The notes beneath the pieces are model-generated. The model was not told where the DNA came from. It made no database searches and was given only the letters and a program-made list of their open reading frames with translations. From Rhodoferax sp. (GTDB lineage Bacteria > Pseudomonadota > Gammaproteobacteria > Burkholderiales > Burkholderiaceae_C): a DNA stretch of 64,000 nt. The stretch is from positions 186,001 to 250,000 of the forward strand of contig JAGRPL010000001.1 in the NCBI GenBank assembly GCA_019449595.1. The letters are read 5' to 3'. The translations under genes and the position numbers were made by a program. Shown here in pieces: positions 9,289 to 18,440 of this stretch (positions are counted from its first letter, which is position 1; every line of letters starts with the position of its first letter).

Positions 9289-10347
9289 TCAGCGTCCGGC
9301 TGCGGCAGTGGACAGGGCCGCCAGCGTGTCATCCACGCGCGGCAGCTCCAGCGCCTTGAGCTGGCCCTGCACCTGGTTCAACAAGGCCAGGGCGGTCTGG
9401 GTCCTGCGCGAGGAGGTGTCGAAATAGCGCCCCATGGAAACCGCTGCGGTGGCCAGGTCGGAGCGCACCGAATCGATCTGGCGCGACAGCAGCCCCAGAC
9501 GGGCATTGAGCAGCTTGAGCTTGAGGTTCTCGCGCAGGAAGAACGACTGTTCGGGCGACAACAGGGCGGCCTGCGGATCTTCCAGGCGGCTGACGCGCAC
9601 CAGGTTGCGCAGCTCGTCGCGCACGACCAGCCCCAGACGCATCCACCAGGTGGCGACGGCTTCTTCCGGTTTGCGCCGGAGCGAATCGGCAGGTCGGGGT
9701 GCCGCCACGGCATTGGCTACCGGCAGGTCATCGGCGAGCTGCACCAGTTCGTCGAGCCGCACCAGCAGCGCTGGCGTATCCGCCAAGGCCGTGGCCTTGA
9801 TGCGGGCAATATCCCGTGCCAGCGCGCGCTGCAAAGGGGTCAGGCGGGGCTGGGCGGCGCGGTTGATGCGCACCTCTGCGCTCTTGAGGGCTGCCAGCAA
9901 AGGCTCCACACTGCCGGTCAACTGCGCCTGCTGCTGCGCCATACGCACCGCCGCCTCGATATCGACCACCAGGTTTTCGTCCCGCGAACGCGACAGGCTC
10001 TGCATCAGCTCTTCCAGCTGGGTCCGCTGCAGTGACACCTCGCTCAACCGGGCTTCCGTCACCGCCAGCTTGGCGGCGGTCTCCAGAGCCAGGGCCTGCG
10101 CCTGCTTGGCCACGGCCACGGCCTGGTTGGCCTGGGCACCGGCATCCGCGCTCTGGCGTGCCAGCTGCTCCTGGATGGACGCGAGTTTCTGCCACAACAG
10201 CCCGCTGACCAGCAGCGCGACCAACGCCAGCACGCCCAGGGCCCATGGCAGGCGCTGGCCCAGCGGGCGCGTCGGGGGCACGGGCAGTGCGTTGGAAGCC
10301 TCCTGCGCAGACGGCGGCGGCACGGTAACAGTGGACTCTGTGTTCAT
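9289..10347 (-). CDS. hemX: HemX, putative uroporphyrinogen-III C-methyltransferase-like membrane protein
   Basis: 352-residue HemX-family protein. A Pro/Ala-rich N-terminal tail, one transmembrane segment (about residues 37-57, LPWALGVLALVALLVSGLLW) and a long coiled-coil region rich in Ala/Gln precede a conserved C-terminal domain. It lacks the methyltransferase motifs of CobA despite the old family name. Its ATG (10347-10345) overlaps the hemD stop as ATGA, indicating translational coupling. An in-frame extension upstream of this ATG runs antisense-like through hemD and is not credible coding sequence. Confidence 0.88.
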   Translation of the reverse strand: MNTESTVTVPPPSAQEASNALPVPPTRPLGQRLPWALGVLALVALLVSGLLWQKLASIQEQLARQSADAGAQANQAVAVAKQAQALALETAAKLAVTEARLSEVSLQRTQLEELMQSLSRSRDENLVVDIEAAVRMAQQQAQLTGSVEPLLAALKSAEVRINRAAQPRLTPLQRALARDIARIKATALADTPALLVRLDELVQLADDLPVANAVAAPRPADSLRRKPEEAVATWWMRLGLVVRDELRNLVRVSRLEDPQAALLSPEQSFFLRENLKLKLLNARLGLLSRQIDSVRSDLATAAVSMGRYFDTSSRRTQTALALLNQVQGQLKALELPRVDDTLAALSTAAAGR

Positions 10348-11147
10348 TGGAGCGATTCTATCGAGGCCAGCACCGCTGCCAGCGTCGGGCGGGATTCGCA
10401 CACCACGGCAAAGCCGGCCGCGCGGGCCGCCTGCGCGATGCGCGGGTGGGTCGCCACGGCCCGGGCCTGCTGCCAGGACTGGCTGCCACAGGCCGCCACC
10501 AGGTTGCCAATGGCCTCCGAACTGCTGAACAGCCACACGGAGCCGTCCTGCGCCGCCTGGTGTGCCAACGCACGCTCGGAATCCCGCAGAGCGGGAGCCC
10601 GGCGCTGGTACGCCACCACATACTCTACGCTGCCGCCGGCCGCCAGCACCTGGTTGGCAAACCAGTCGCGGCCCGCGCCATTGCCCACCCCGGCACCGGC
10701 CGCATGGGCGCTGTCGGCCCCGCGCACCAGCAACACCCGGTAACCGGGGCGCACACGGGGCCCCACCACGGCCCACAGGGCTTCCGAATCAAACTGGCCG
10801 GCCTGGGGGGACGGCGCGTCGATGTACGCGGGCTCCGCACCGGCGCGCAGCAAGGCGGCCACACTGCCGGGGCCCACCACGAATGCTCTTGTTTTGATAG
10901 CTGCCTGCGCAGTGAATGCGGAGGCTGCAGCCGGTTTCAATGCAAAAAATTGGGCTACGGCATTGCCGCTGACGAACATCACGGCGTCAAAGGCTGCCAT
11001 GCGCCCCCACGCGGCGACCACGGCCGCCGGATCGGGAGGTGGCCCCACCCCCAGCAGCGGCAGGGCCACGGCGTCGTGGCCGGCCTCCGCCAGGGCGGTC
11101 ACCCACGGCCCGGCATCCTGCTGCGGCCGGGTGACGATCACGCGCAC
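10344..11147 (-). CDS. hemD: Uroporphyrinogen-III synthase
   Basis: Cyclises hydroxymethylbilane to uroporphyrinogen III, the branch point to heme and siroheme. I chose a GTG start at 11147, four bases after the hemC stop, giving MRVIVTRPQ at the N-terminus as in the family and 267 residues; an ATG at 11237 would overlap hemC by 86 bases. Sequence conservation in HemD is low, but the two-lobe pattern and the VTRP start are typical. Between VAQFF and AFVVGPG lie about 20 residues (ALKPAAASAFTAQAAIKTR) encoded by a copy of the dispersed repeat, apparently an in-frame insertion in the first lobe near the FVVGPG strand. Whether the insertion is harmless cannot be judged from sequence. Confidence 0.88.
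   Translation of the reverse strand: MRVIVTRPQQDAGPWVTALAEAGHDAVALPLLGVGPPPDPAAVVAAWGRMAAFDAVMFVSGNAVAQFFALKPAAASAFTAQAAIKTRAFVVGPGSVAALLRAGAEPAYIDAPSPQAGQFDSEALWAVVGPRVRPGYRVLLVRGADSAHAAGAGVGNGAGRDWFANQVLAAGGSVEYVVAYQRRAPALRDSERALAHQAAQDGSVWLFSSSEAIGNLVAACGSQSWQQARAVATHPRIAQAARAAGFAVVCESRPTLAAVLASIESLQ
10884..10950 (+). repeat. Dispersed CTGCGCAG-core repeat, copy 2 (inside hemD)
   Basis: Contains the family pattern: a TTGTTTTGATAGCTG start, CTGCGCAG core, GGAGGCTGCAGCC, then TTTCAATGCAAAAA. Read antisense it provides an in-frame, stop-free insertion in hemD. Confidence 0.75.
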
Positions 11148-11151
11148 CGTT

Positions 11152-12078
11152 TCAGCCCCCTGGGGTAGTCTGGGCGCGCACGCCTTCCTGCAGTTGCCGG
11201 GCCACCTGCTCGCCCAGCCGGGTAGCGGCACCCACATCGGTCACGCTGGCACGGGCCTGGGCGTGCACCAGCGGCAAAACCCCTTGGGGATCGCCCCACA
11301 CCGCGCGGATGTGCAAAGCGTCGCCGTCCAGCGTGGCGTAGGCCGCCAGGGGCATAGAACAGCTGCCGCCCATGACCCGGCTGACGGCCCGCTCGGCGGA
11401 GACGGCCAGCCAGGTCGGCGTGTGCAGCAGGGTGCCCAATACCTGCACCACGTCCGGTCGGTCCGAACGCACTTCAATGCCCAACGCGCCCTGCCCGGCG
11501 GCCGGCAGCATCTGCTGCGGATCGAACGTGGCGCGGATGCGGGAAGCCAGCCCCAGCCGCTTGAGGCCGGCTGCGGCCAGCACGATGCCGTCGTACAGGC
11601 CGTCGTCGAGCTTCTTCAGGCGCGTGTCCAGATTGCCGCGCAGGGCTTCGATTTTCAAGTCCGGGCGCAGTGCGCGCAGCAGCGCCATGCGACGCAGGCT
11701 GGAAGTGCCCACCACCGCGCCTTGCGGCAGTTCGTCCAGCGTGGCGTAGCGGCCCGACACCCAGGCATCGCGCGGGTCTTCGCGCTCCATGACGCAGGCC
11801 AGGCTGAAACCGGGCGGCAGCTCCATGGGAACGTCTTTCAGGGAGTGCACCGCGAGATCCGCCTGCCCGTCTTCCAGCGCCGTCTCCAGTTCCTTGACGA
11901 ACAGGCCCTTTCCGCCCACTTTGCTGAGCGAGCGGTCCAGAATCTGGTCACCCCGGGTGGTCATGCCCAGCAGGCTGACGGTGTGGCCCTGCTGCTCCAG
12001 CAGGGCTTTGACGTGCTCCGCCTGCCAAAGTGCGAGGCGGCTCTCCCGTGTGGCGATAGTTAATGTGTGCGCTGTCAT
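11152..12078 (-). CDS. hemC: Porphobilinogen deaminase (hydroxymethylbilane synthase)
   Basis: Polymerises four porphobilinogens into hydroxymethylbilane. 308 residues against 313 in E. coli. Conserved elements include [13 protein letters not shown] at the N-terminus, the catalytic Asp region [11 protein letters not shown], the substrate-binding GTSSLRR and the dipyrromethane-anchoring cysteine in [12 protein letters not shown]. The ATG at 12078 was chosen because the family starts at this point; an upstream extension would run into the divergent ppc gene. First gene of hemC-hemD-hemX-hemY, 61 bases from the ppc start, so both promoters must be compressed into that gap. Confidence 0.96.
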   Translation of the reverse strand: MTAHTLTIATRESRLALWQAEHVKALLEQQGHTVSLLGMTTRGDQILDRSLSKVGGKGLFVKELETALEDGQADLAVHSLKDVPMELPPGFSLACVMEREDPRDAWVSGRYATLDELPQGAVVGTSSLRRMALLRALRPDLKIEALRGNLDTRLKKLDDGLYDGIVLAAAGLKRLGLASRIRATFDPQQMLPAAGQGALGIEVRSDRPDVVQVLGTLLHTPTWLAVSAERAVSRVMGGSCSMPLAAYATLDGDALHIRAVWGDPQGVLPLVHAQARASVTDVGAATRLGEQVARQLQEGVRAQTTPGG

Positions 12079-12139
12079 GGCCCGTGTGTGGTAACCCGCT
12101 GGTAATCGGTTGATAGTCTTCAATGCTAGCATGGGCAGT

Positions 12140-14962
12140 ATGAAGCATTCATCCGCCACGCCACCCGCCAAACGCACCAAAGACAACGAACGCCCGCTGG
12201 TGGAAGACATCCGCTTGCTGGGCCGGATGCTGGGCGACGTCATTCGCGAAAAGGAAGGCGTGGAGGCCTATGAACTGATCGAGCAGATCCGCACCCTGTC
12301 GGTGGCGTTTCGCCGCGATGCCGACCAGGAAGCCGACAAGGCGCTCAAGAAGCTGCTCAAGAGCCTCAGCGGTGACCAGACCGTCAGCGTCATCCGCGCC
12401 TTCACCTACTTCTCGCACCTGGCCAACCTGGCCGAAGACCGGCACCACATCCGCCGCCGCGCCATCCACGAACGGGCCGGCGATACCCAGGAAGGCAGCC
12501 TGGACGTGGCCCTGTCGCGCCTGCGCTGGGCGGGCATCGCACCCCGGACCATTGCGCAAACGCTGGCGCACAGCTTTGTCTCGCCGGTCTTGACAGCCCA
12601 CCCCACCGAAGTGCAGCGCAAGAGCATTCTGGACGCCGAGCGCGACATTGCCCTGCTGCTGACCGCGCGCGACGAGATCAAGATGCGCGCCGCGGCGTTT
12701 GACAGCAAGAAGGACGCGCTGACGCCACGCGAACTGGCGGCCAACGAGGCCCAGATCCGCGCCCGCGTCATGCAGCTGTGGCAGACCCGCCTGCTGCGCT
12801 TCAGCAAGCTCACGGTGGCCGATGAGATCGAGAACGCGCTGAGCTACTACGAGTCCACCTTCCTGCGCGAAATTCCCCGGCTGTACGCCGACCTGGAGCA
12901 GTTGCTGGGCAACCAGCCCGTGCACAGCTTCCTGCGCATGGGCCAGTGGATCGGCGGCGACCGCGACGGCAACCCCAACGTGAGCGCCCAGACCCTGGAA
13001 TACGCGCTGCGCCGCCAGGCCGAAGTCGCCCTGCGCCACTACCTGACCGAGGTGCACTACCTGGGCGGCGAACTGTCGCTGTCGGCCCGGCTGACGCAGT
13101 GCACACCCGAGATGCAGGCGCTGGCCGAGCGCTCGCCCGACAACAACGTCCACCGCATGGACGAACCCTACCGCCGCGCGCTGACCGGTGTGTACGCCCG
13201 GCTGGCCGCCACCCTCAAGAGCCTGACGGGCACCGAGGCCGCCCGCCACGCCGTGGCGCCGCAAAACCCCTATCTGACGGCCCAGGACTTTGCCGCCGAC
13301 CTGCGCACCCTGGAGGCGTCCCTGAAGGCCAACCACGGCGCGGCACTGGTTGCCCAGCGCCTGCACCCGCTGATCCGGGCGGTGGACGTCTTTGGCTTCC
13401 ATCTGGCCACCGTGGATCTGCGCCAAAGCTCGGACCAGCACGAGGAAGTAGTGGCCGAACTGCTGGCCACCGCGCGCATCGAGCCCGGCTACAGCCGCCT
13501 GGACGAAGCGGCCAAGCGCACGCTACTCATGGGCCTGCTCAATGACGCCCGGGACCTGCGGGTGCACGGCGCCGCCTACTCGGACCACACCCGCAGCGAG
13601 CTGGCCATCTTCGCCATGGCCCGGGAGTTGCGCGAGACCTTTGGCGCGCAGGCCATTCGCCACTACATCATCAGCCACACCGAAAATGTGAGCGATCTGC
13701 TGGAAGTGCTGCTGCTGCAAAAGGAAGTGGGCATGCTCCAGGGCACCCTGGACGCCCAGGCCCGCAACGACCTGATTGTGGTGCCCCTGTTTGAAACCAT
13801 TGAAGATCTGCGCAACGCGGCCCCCATCATGCGGGCGTTCTACGCCCTGCCCGGCATTGCCGACATGGTCAAGCGCAGCGGTGGCGAGCAGGACATCATG
13901 CTGGGCTACTCCGACAGCAACAAGGACGGCGGCATCTTCACCAGCAACTGGGAGCTGTACCGCGCCGAGATTGCGCTGGTCGAACTGTTTGACGAACTGG
14001 CCCACTCGCACAAGATCCAGTTGCGCATGTTCCACGGCCGCGGCGGCACAGTGGGGCGTGGCGGCGGCCCCAGCTACCAGGCCATCCTGGCGCAACCCCC
14101 CGGCACGGTGCGCGGACAGATCCGGCTGACCGAACAGGGCGAGGTGATTGGTTCCAAGTACGCCAACCCCGAGATCGGCCGGCGCAACCTGGAGACCCTG
14201 GTGGCCGCCACGCTGGAGGCCACGCTCCTGCAGCCCACCAAGCCCGCCACCAAGGCTTTTCTGGAAGCGGCGGCGGAGCTGTCGCAGGCCAGCATGGCTG
14301 CCTACCGCGCGCTGGTGTACGAGACCCCCGGCTTTACCGAATACTTCTTTGGTTCCACCCCGATACGGGAGATTGCCGAACTCAACATCGGCTCGCGCCC
14401 GGCGTCCCGCAAGGCCTCGCAGAAAATCGAAGACCTGCGCGCCATTCCCTGGGGCTTCAGCTGGGGCCAGTGCCGCCTGACGCTGCCGGGCTGGTACGGC
14501 TTCGGTTCGGCCATCCACGCCTTCACCAAGACCGGAACACCCGCGGTGCAGAAAGAGCGCACGGCGCTGCTGCAGAAGATGTACCGCCAGTGGCCGTTCT
14601 TCAAGACACTGCTCTCCAACATGGACATGGTGATGGCCAAGAGCGATCTGGCGCTGGCCTCGCGCTACTCCGAACTGGTGGCCGACACGCGGCTGCGCAA
14701 GAAGATCTTTGCCGCCATCGAACTGGAGTGGCACAGCACGGCCCAGGCGCTGGCCACGATCACCGGTGAGAAGAACCGCCTGGCCAACAACGCCGCGCTG
14801 CAGCGTTCCATCCGGCACCGCTTTCCCTACATCGACCCCCTGCACCACCTGCAGGTCGAGCTGATCCGGCGCTACCGCGAAGGCCAGTCGGACGACCGCG
14901 TCCAGCGCGGCATCCACATCTCGATCAACGGCATTGCCGCGGGCTTGCGCAATACGGGCTAA
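12140..14962 (+). CDS. ppc: Phosphoenolpyruvate carboxylase
   Basis: Anaplerotic enzyme converting phosphoenolpyruvate and bicarbonate to oxaloacetate. 940 residues. Catalytic motifs are intact: [13 protein letters not shown] with the essential His, [11 protein letters not shown] with the lysine, [14 protein letters not shown] with the glycine/arginine loop, and the allosteric C-terminal end RNTG. Start taken as ATG 12140 (MKHSSATPP); ATGs at 12131 and 12110 are in frame but lengthen the protein toward hemC without homology support. No strong ribosome-binding site is visible for any of them. Divergent from hemC. Confidence 0.96.
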   Translation: MKHSSATPPAKRTKDNERPLVEDIRLLGRMLGDVIREKEGVEAYELIEQIRTLSVAFRRDADQEADKALKKLLKSLSGDQTVSVIRAFTYFSHLANLAEDRHHIRRRAIHERAGDTQEGSLDVALSRLRWAGIAPRTIAQTLAHSFVSPVLTAHPTEVQRKSILDAERDIALLLTARDEIKMRAAAFDSKKDALTPRELAANEAQIRARVMQLWQTRLLRFSKLTVADEIENALSYYESTFLREIPRLYADLEQLLGNQPVHSFLRMGQWIGGDRDGNPNVSAQTLEYALRRQAEVALRHYLTEVHYLGGELSLSARLTQCTPEMQALAERSPDNNVHRMDEPYRRALTGVYARLAATLKSLTGTEAARHAVAPQNPYLTAQDFAADLRTLEASLKANHGAALVAQRLHPLIRAVDVFGFHLATVDLRQSSDQHEEVVAELLATARIEPGYSRLDEAAKRTLLMGLLNDARDLRVHGAAYSDHTRSELAIFAMARELRETFGAQAIRHYIISHTENVSDLLEVLLLQKEVGMLQGTLDAQARNDLIVVPLFETIEDLRNAAPIMRAFYALPGIADMVKRSGGEQDIMLGYSDSNKDGGIFTSNWELYRAEIALVELFDELAHSHKIQLRMFHGRGGTVGRGGGPSYQAILAQPPGTVRGQIRLTEQGEVIGSKYANPEIGRRNLETLVAATLEATLLQPTKPATKAFLEAAAELSQASMAAYRALVYETPGFTEYFFGSTPIREIAELNIGSRPASRKASQKIEDLRAIPWGFSWGQCRLTLPGWYGFGSAIHAFTKTGTPAVQKERTALLQKMYRQWPFFKTLLSNMDMVMAKSDLALASRYSELVADTRLRKKIFAAIELEWHSTAQALATITGEKNRLANNAALQRSIRHRFPYIDPLHHLQVELIRRYREGQSDDRVQRGIHISINGIAAGLRNTG

Positions 14963-14974
14963 TCCCGCCGCCCG

Positions 14975-15739
14975 TCAGCTTTTCACCAGCTCGCGCACAG
15001 CGGCCAGCTGGCGGCGCGACACCGCCAGCAGCTCGTCGACGCCCTTCAGGCGCACCGCCCAGCCCTCGCCCTCTTCCGGGTCGAAATGCTTTTCCAGCGC
15101 CCGCACGGCGCGCCGGGCAATGAGGGCGTTGCGGTGGATGCGGAAGAAATGCTCCTTGTAGCGCTCTTCCACGTCGTTGAGGGAACCGTCCAGGATGTAG
15201 CTGCGCGCCGCCGTGCGCACCGTGAGGTACTTCTGTTCCGCCTTGAAATAGATCACCTGCTGCAGCGGCACGCGCTCGGTCCGGCCGCGCTCCTGGATGA
15301 CCAGCATTTCCTGCGGCAAATCGGCATCCAGCCCGCGTGAGAACTGCCTGAGACGCTCCACTTTTTGTAGCGCCTGCTGCAGGCGTTCCAGCCGCACCGG
15401 CTTGGTCAGGTAATCCAGTGCCTCCAGCTCAAAGGCTTCCACCGCATGTTCGGCATGGGCCGTGACAAAAATCAGCGCGGGTGCCTCTGCCATGGATTGC
15501 AGGGTGCGCGCCAGGGCCAGGCCATCGGCACCGGGCATGTGGATGTCGAGCAGCGCGACGTCAAAATGCTGGCGCTGCAGCAGCTCCATGGCCTGCACGG
15601 CATTTACTGCCTCGCCGGCCAGGGCCACCAGGGGGGATTTGCAGTCCGCCAGCAGCGTGCGCATGCGCGCACGCGCCAGTTGCTCGTCGTCCACCACCAG
15701 GACCTGGAGCACGCCGGTCGGCGTGGGGAGCGCGCTCAC
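14975..15739 (-). CDS. algR: LytTR-type response regulator (AlgR-like)
   Basis: 254-residue two-component regulator. The receiver domain (about 12-130) has the acidic pocket VVDDE, the phospho-acceptor Asp in LLDIHMPG, Thr in FVTAH and the KP switch in LTKPVRL. The C-terminal LytTR DNA-binding domain (about 150-250) includes VIYFKAEQKYLTVRT and FFRIHRNALI. The start overlaps the kinase stop as ATGA. A pair of this kind next to argH matches the Pseudomonas and Burkholderiales AlgZ/AlgR locus; targets (type IV pili, exopolysaccharide) are inferred from that family only. Confidence 0.9.
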   Translation of the reverse strand: MSALPTPTGVLQVLVVDDEQLARARMRTLLADCKSPLVALAGEAVNAVQAMELLQRQHFDVALLDIHMPGADGLALARTLQSMAEAPALIFVTAHAEHAVEAFELEALDYLTKPVRLERLQQALQKVERLRQFSRGLDADLPQEMLVIQERGRTERVPLQQVIYFKAEQKYLTVRTAARSYILDGSLNDVEERYKEHFFRIHRNALIARRAVRALEKHFDPEEGEGWAVRLKGVDELLAVSRRQLAAVRELVKS

Positions 15740-16779
15740 AGCGGCACCTCGATGCGGACCTGGTACACGCCATCTTTCAATCCGCTGCGAAACTGGCCCT
15801 GTACATCGTGCAGCAGACCCAGGCGGTCACGCACATTGCGCAGCGCCAGGCCATGGCCCTGCGTGCCCTGGCCCGCCGGAACCGTATTCGTTACTTTGAT
15901 CAGCACCGTAGACCCCCGAAGTTCGGTGGATATTTTCACCTGCGCGCCCGTTGCACTGGGTTCCACACCGTGTAGCACGGCATTTTCCACCAGCGGTTGC
16001 AGCAGCAGGGACGGCAGGCGGGCCGCGTCGGCCGCCGGGTCCAGCGCCCATTGCACCCGCAGCCGGTCACCAAAACGCACCTGCTCGATGGCCAGGTAGC
16101 GCTGCGCCAGGGCAATTTCCTCACCCAGGGTCACGGACTCCCCCGCGTCCTTGAGCGCGTGGCGAAACAGGTCGCTCAGGTCCTCCAGCAGCATCTCGGC
16201 CTTGGCGGGCTCGGCCCGCACAAGGGCGATGGCGCTGTTGAGCGTGTTGAACAGGAAATGCGGGCGGATGCGCGACTGCAATTCGGCCAGGCGCGCCGAG
16301 GTGTCGGCCGGCATGCGGCCCTTGGCGCGCATCACCAGCGCCGCCACCAGAATCGCCGACAGCAGCGCCCCGGTGCTGGCGCTGGCCACCCAGGGCGGCA
16401 CCTCCAGCAGGCCGGTGACGGCCAGCATGGCGCACCCATACAGACCCGCCAGCGCGCCCAACACCACGCCCACCGCATACTGCAGCAGGGGCGCCACGCG
16501 GGCCAGCAGGCGCTTGCTGGCGCACGCCGTCAGCAGCCAGACCAGGGTGGCGGGCAGCGCCGCGCCGGTCACCAGCGAGACCCGCAGCACCCAGTCCATG
16601 AAGCCCGCCGAGGCATAGGTTGCCCCCACACCCACTGCCAGTTCCACAAACAGCACCGCACGCAGCACCACCCCCGTCTGGCAGGCGTCAAACACCAAAG
16701 CCGGCACCTGCGGCGGCGCAATGGGGTCCAGCCCGGAGATGGGATCCTGGAACGCCGATAATATTTGGGTGTCTTTCAT
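15736..16779 (-). CDS. algZ: LytS/AlgZ-type sensor histidine kinase
   Basis: 347-residue membrane kinase with four hydrophobic segments (about residues 35-150) and a His_kinase domain of the LytS/YehU type. The phospho-acceptor histidine lies in RPHFLFNTLNSAIAL; the ATP-binding part has the N-box LLQPLVENAVLHGVEP and G-box GHGLALRNVRDRL. No large periplasmic sensor domain is present, so the signal is probably sensed in or near the membrane. I chose the ATG at 16779, 38 bases from the divergent argH start; an in-frame ATG at 16800 and an alternative at 16824 would run closer to or over it. Forms a pair with the downstream LytTR regulator. Confidence 0.88.
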   Translation of the reverse strand: MKDTQILSAFQDPISGLDPIAPPQVPALVFDACQTGVVLRAVLFVELAVGVGATYASAGFMDWVLRVSLVTGAALPATLVWLLTACASKRLLARVAPLLQYAVGVVLGALAGLYGCAMLAVTGLLEVPPWVASASTGALLSAILVAALVMRAKGRMPADTSARLAELQSRIRPHFLFNTLNSAIALVRAEPAKAEMLLEDLSDLFRHALKDAGESVTLGEEIALAQRYLAIEQVRFGDRLRVQWALDPAADAARLPSLLLQPLVENAVLHGVEPSATGAQVKISTELRGSTVLIKVTNTVPAGQGTQGHGLALRNVRDRLGLLHDVQGQFRSGLKDGVYQVRIEVPL

Positions 16780-16817
16780 GAAACCGGATTTTGACTCCAT
16801 TACCTGCATCGCTCCCC

Positions 16818-18269
16818 ATGTCACAAAACCAACTCGATAAAAAATCCCAAGCGTGGTCGGCCCTGTTCTCGGAGCCCATGAGCGATCTGGTCAAGCGCTA
16901 CACCTCCAGCGTGTTTTTCGACAAGCGCCTGTGGCAGGCCGACATCACCGGCAGCCTGGCCCACGCCGAGATGCTGGCGGCACAGAAAATCATCGGCGCT
17001 GACGACCACGCCGCCATCGTGCGCGGCATGGAGCAGATCACGGCCGACATCGCTTCCGGCGCCTTCGAGTGGAAACTGGACCTGGAAGACGTGCACCTCA
17101 ACATCGAAGCCCGTCTGACCCAGCTGGTGGGCGACGCCGGCAAGCGCCTGCACACCGGGCGCAGCCGCAACGACCAGGTCGCCACCGACGTGCGCCTGTG
17201 GCTGCGCGGCGAGATCGACCTGATTGGCGAACTGCTGGTGGACCTGCAGAAATCCCTGGTGGACATTGCCGAGAAGAATGTGGACGTGATCCTGCCCGGC
17301 TTCACTCACCTGCAGGTGGCCCAGCCGGTGAGCTTTGGCCACCACATGCTGGCCTACGTGGAAATGTTCAGCCGCGATGCCGAACGCTTCGCCGAGGTGC
17401 GCGCCCGCACCAACCGCCTGCCCCTGGGGTCAGCCGCCCTTGCGGGAACGAGCTACCCACTGGACCGCGAGCGCGTGGCCCGCACCCTGGGCATGGTGGA
17501 CGCCGCCGGCAACCCGCAGGTCTGCCAGAACAGCCTGGACGCCGTGAGCGACCGCGACTTCGCCATCGAGTTCACGGCAGCCGCTTCCCTGTGCATGGTG
17601 CACATCAGCCGCATGAGCGAGGAGCTGATCCTGTGGATGAGCCAGAACTTCGGCTTCATCAAGATTGCTGACCGCTTCACCACGGGCTCGTCGATCATGC
17701 CGCAGAAGAAGAACCCCGACGTGCCCGAACTGGCGCGCGGCAAGACCGGCCGCGTGGTCGGCCACCTGATGGGCCTGATCACCCTGATGAAGGGCCAGCC
17801 CCTGGCCTACAACAAGGACAACCAGGAAGACAAGGAGCCGCTGTTCGACACCGTGGACACCCTGAAGGACACGCTGCGTATCTTCAGCGAAATGGTGGGC
17901 GGCCAGCTCAACCCCGCCACCGGCCAGAAGGAAGGCGGCATCACCGTCAACCCGGTTCCCATGGAACAGGCGGCACTCAAGGGCTACGCCACCGCCACCG
18001 ACCTGGCCGACTACCTGGTCAAGAAGGGCCTGCCCTTCCGCGACGCGCACGAGGTGGTGGCCCACGCGGTGAAAGCCGCCACCAGCCACCAGGTAGACCT
18101 GTCGGAACTGCCCCTGAGCGTGCTGCAGGAGTTCAACCCCGGCATCGAGAAAGACGTGTACGAGTGCTTGAGTCTGCGCGGCTCACTCAACGCCCGCAGC
18201 ACGCTGGGCGGCACGGCACCCGCGCAGGTGCTGACGCAAATTGCGCGGCACCGGGCGCGGCTGGCGTAA
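16818..18269 (+). CDS. argH: Argininosuccinate lyase
   Basis: Last step of arginine synthesis: cleaves argininosuccinate to arginine and fumarate. 483 residues. The superfamily signature [11 protein letters not shown], the [10 protein letters not shown] and [14 protein letters not shown] substrate loops and the TxxSHxA-region equivalent [15 protein letters not shown] are present. Start [13 protein letters not shown] at 16818; nine additional in-frame codons upstream lack conservation. Monocistronic and divergent from the AlgZ/AlgR pair. Confidence 0.96.
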   Translation: MSQNQLDKKSQAWSALFSEPMSDLVKRYTSSVFFDKRLWQADITGSLAHAEMLAAQKIIGADDHAAIVRGMEQITADIASGAFEWKLDLEDVHLNIEARLTQLVGDAGKRLHTGRSRNDQVATDVRLWLRGEIDLIGELLVDLQKSLVDIAEKNVDVILPGFTHLQVAQPVSFGHHMLAYVEMFSRDAERFAEVRARTNRLPLGSAALAGTSYPLDRERVARTLGMVDAAGNPQVCQNSLDAVSDRDFAIEFTAAASLCMVHISRMSEELILWMSQNFGFIKIADRFTTGSSIMPQKKNPDVPELARGKTGRVVGHLMGLITLMKGQPLAYNKDNQEDKEPLFDTVDTLKDTLRIFSEMVGGQLNPATGQKEGGITVNPVPMEQAALKGYATATDLADYLVKKGLPFRDAHEVVAHAVKAATSHQVDLSELPLSVLQEFNPGIEKDVYECLSLRGSLNARSTLGGTAPAQVLTQIARHRARLA

Positions 18270-18289
18270 AGCCCCATTCCCGTGGGGCT
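18270..18289 (+). terminator. Hairpin immediately after argH
   Basis: AGCCCCA and TGGGGCT form a perfect 7-bp stem with a 6-base loop directly at the argH stop. No T-run follows, so termination would be weak; it may instead mark a processed 3' end. Confidence 0.4.
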
Positions 18290-18440
18290 ACAGCGGCCCA
18301 TTTTCATTCCATGACCCACGAATGGAAATGAGGGATATGTCGGCGTTTCACTCTGTGTCGCCACGAACCGACCGCTGACAGAGGCTGCCCAAAGCCGTTT
18401 TCAAATCGGCTACGCTTGCGCATTCCAGGGAGGAATCAAA

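Noticed and set aside
10348..10776. N-terminal extension of hemX
   Set aside because: It lies entirely within hemD on the same strand in another frame, and HemX proteins begin near the chosen ATG.
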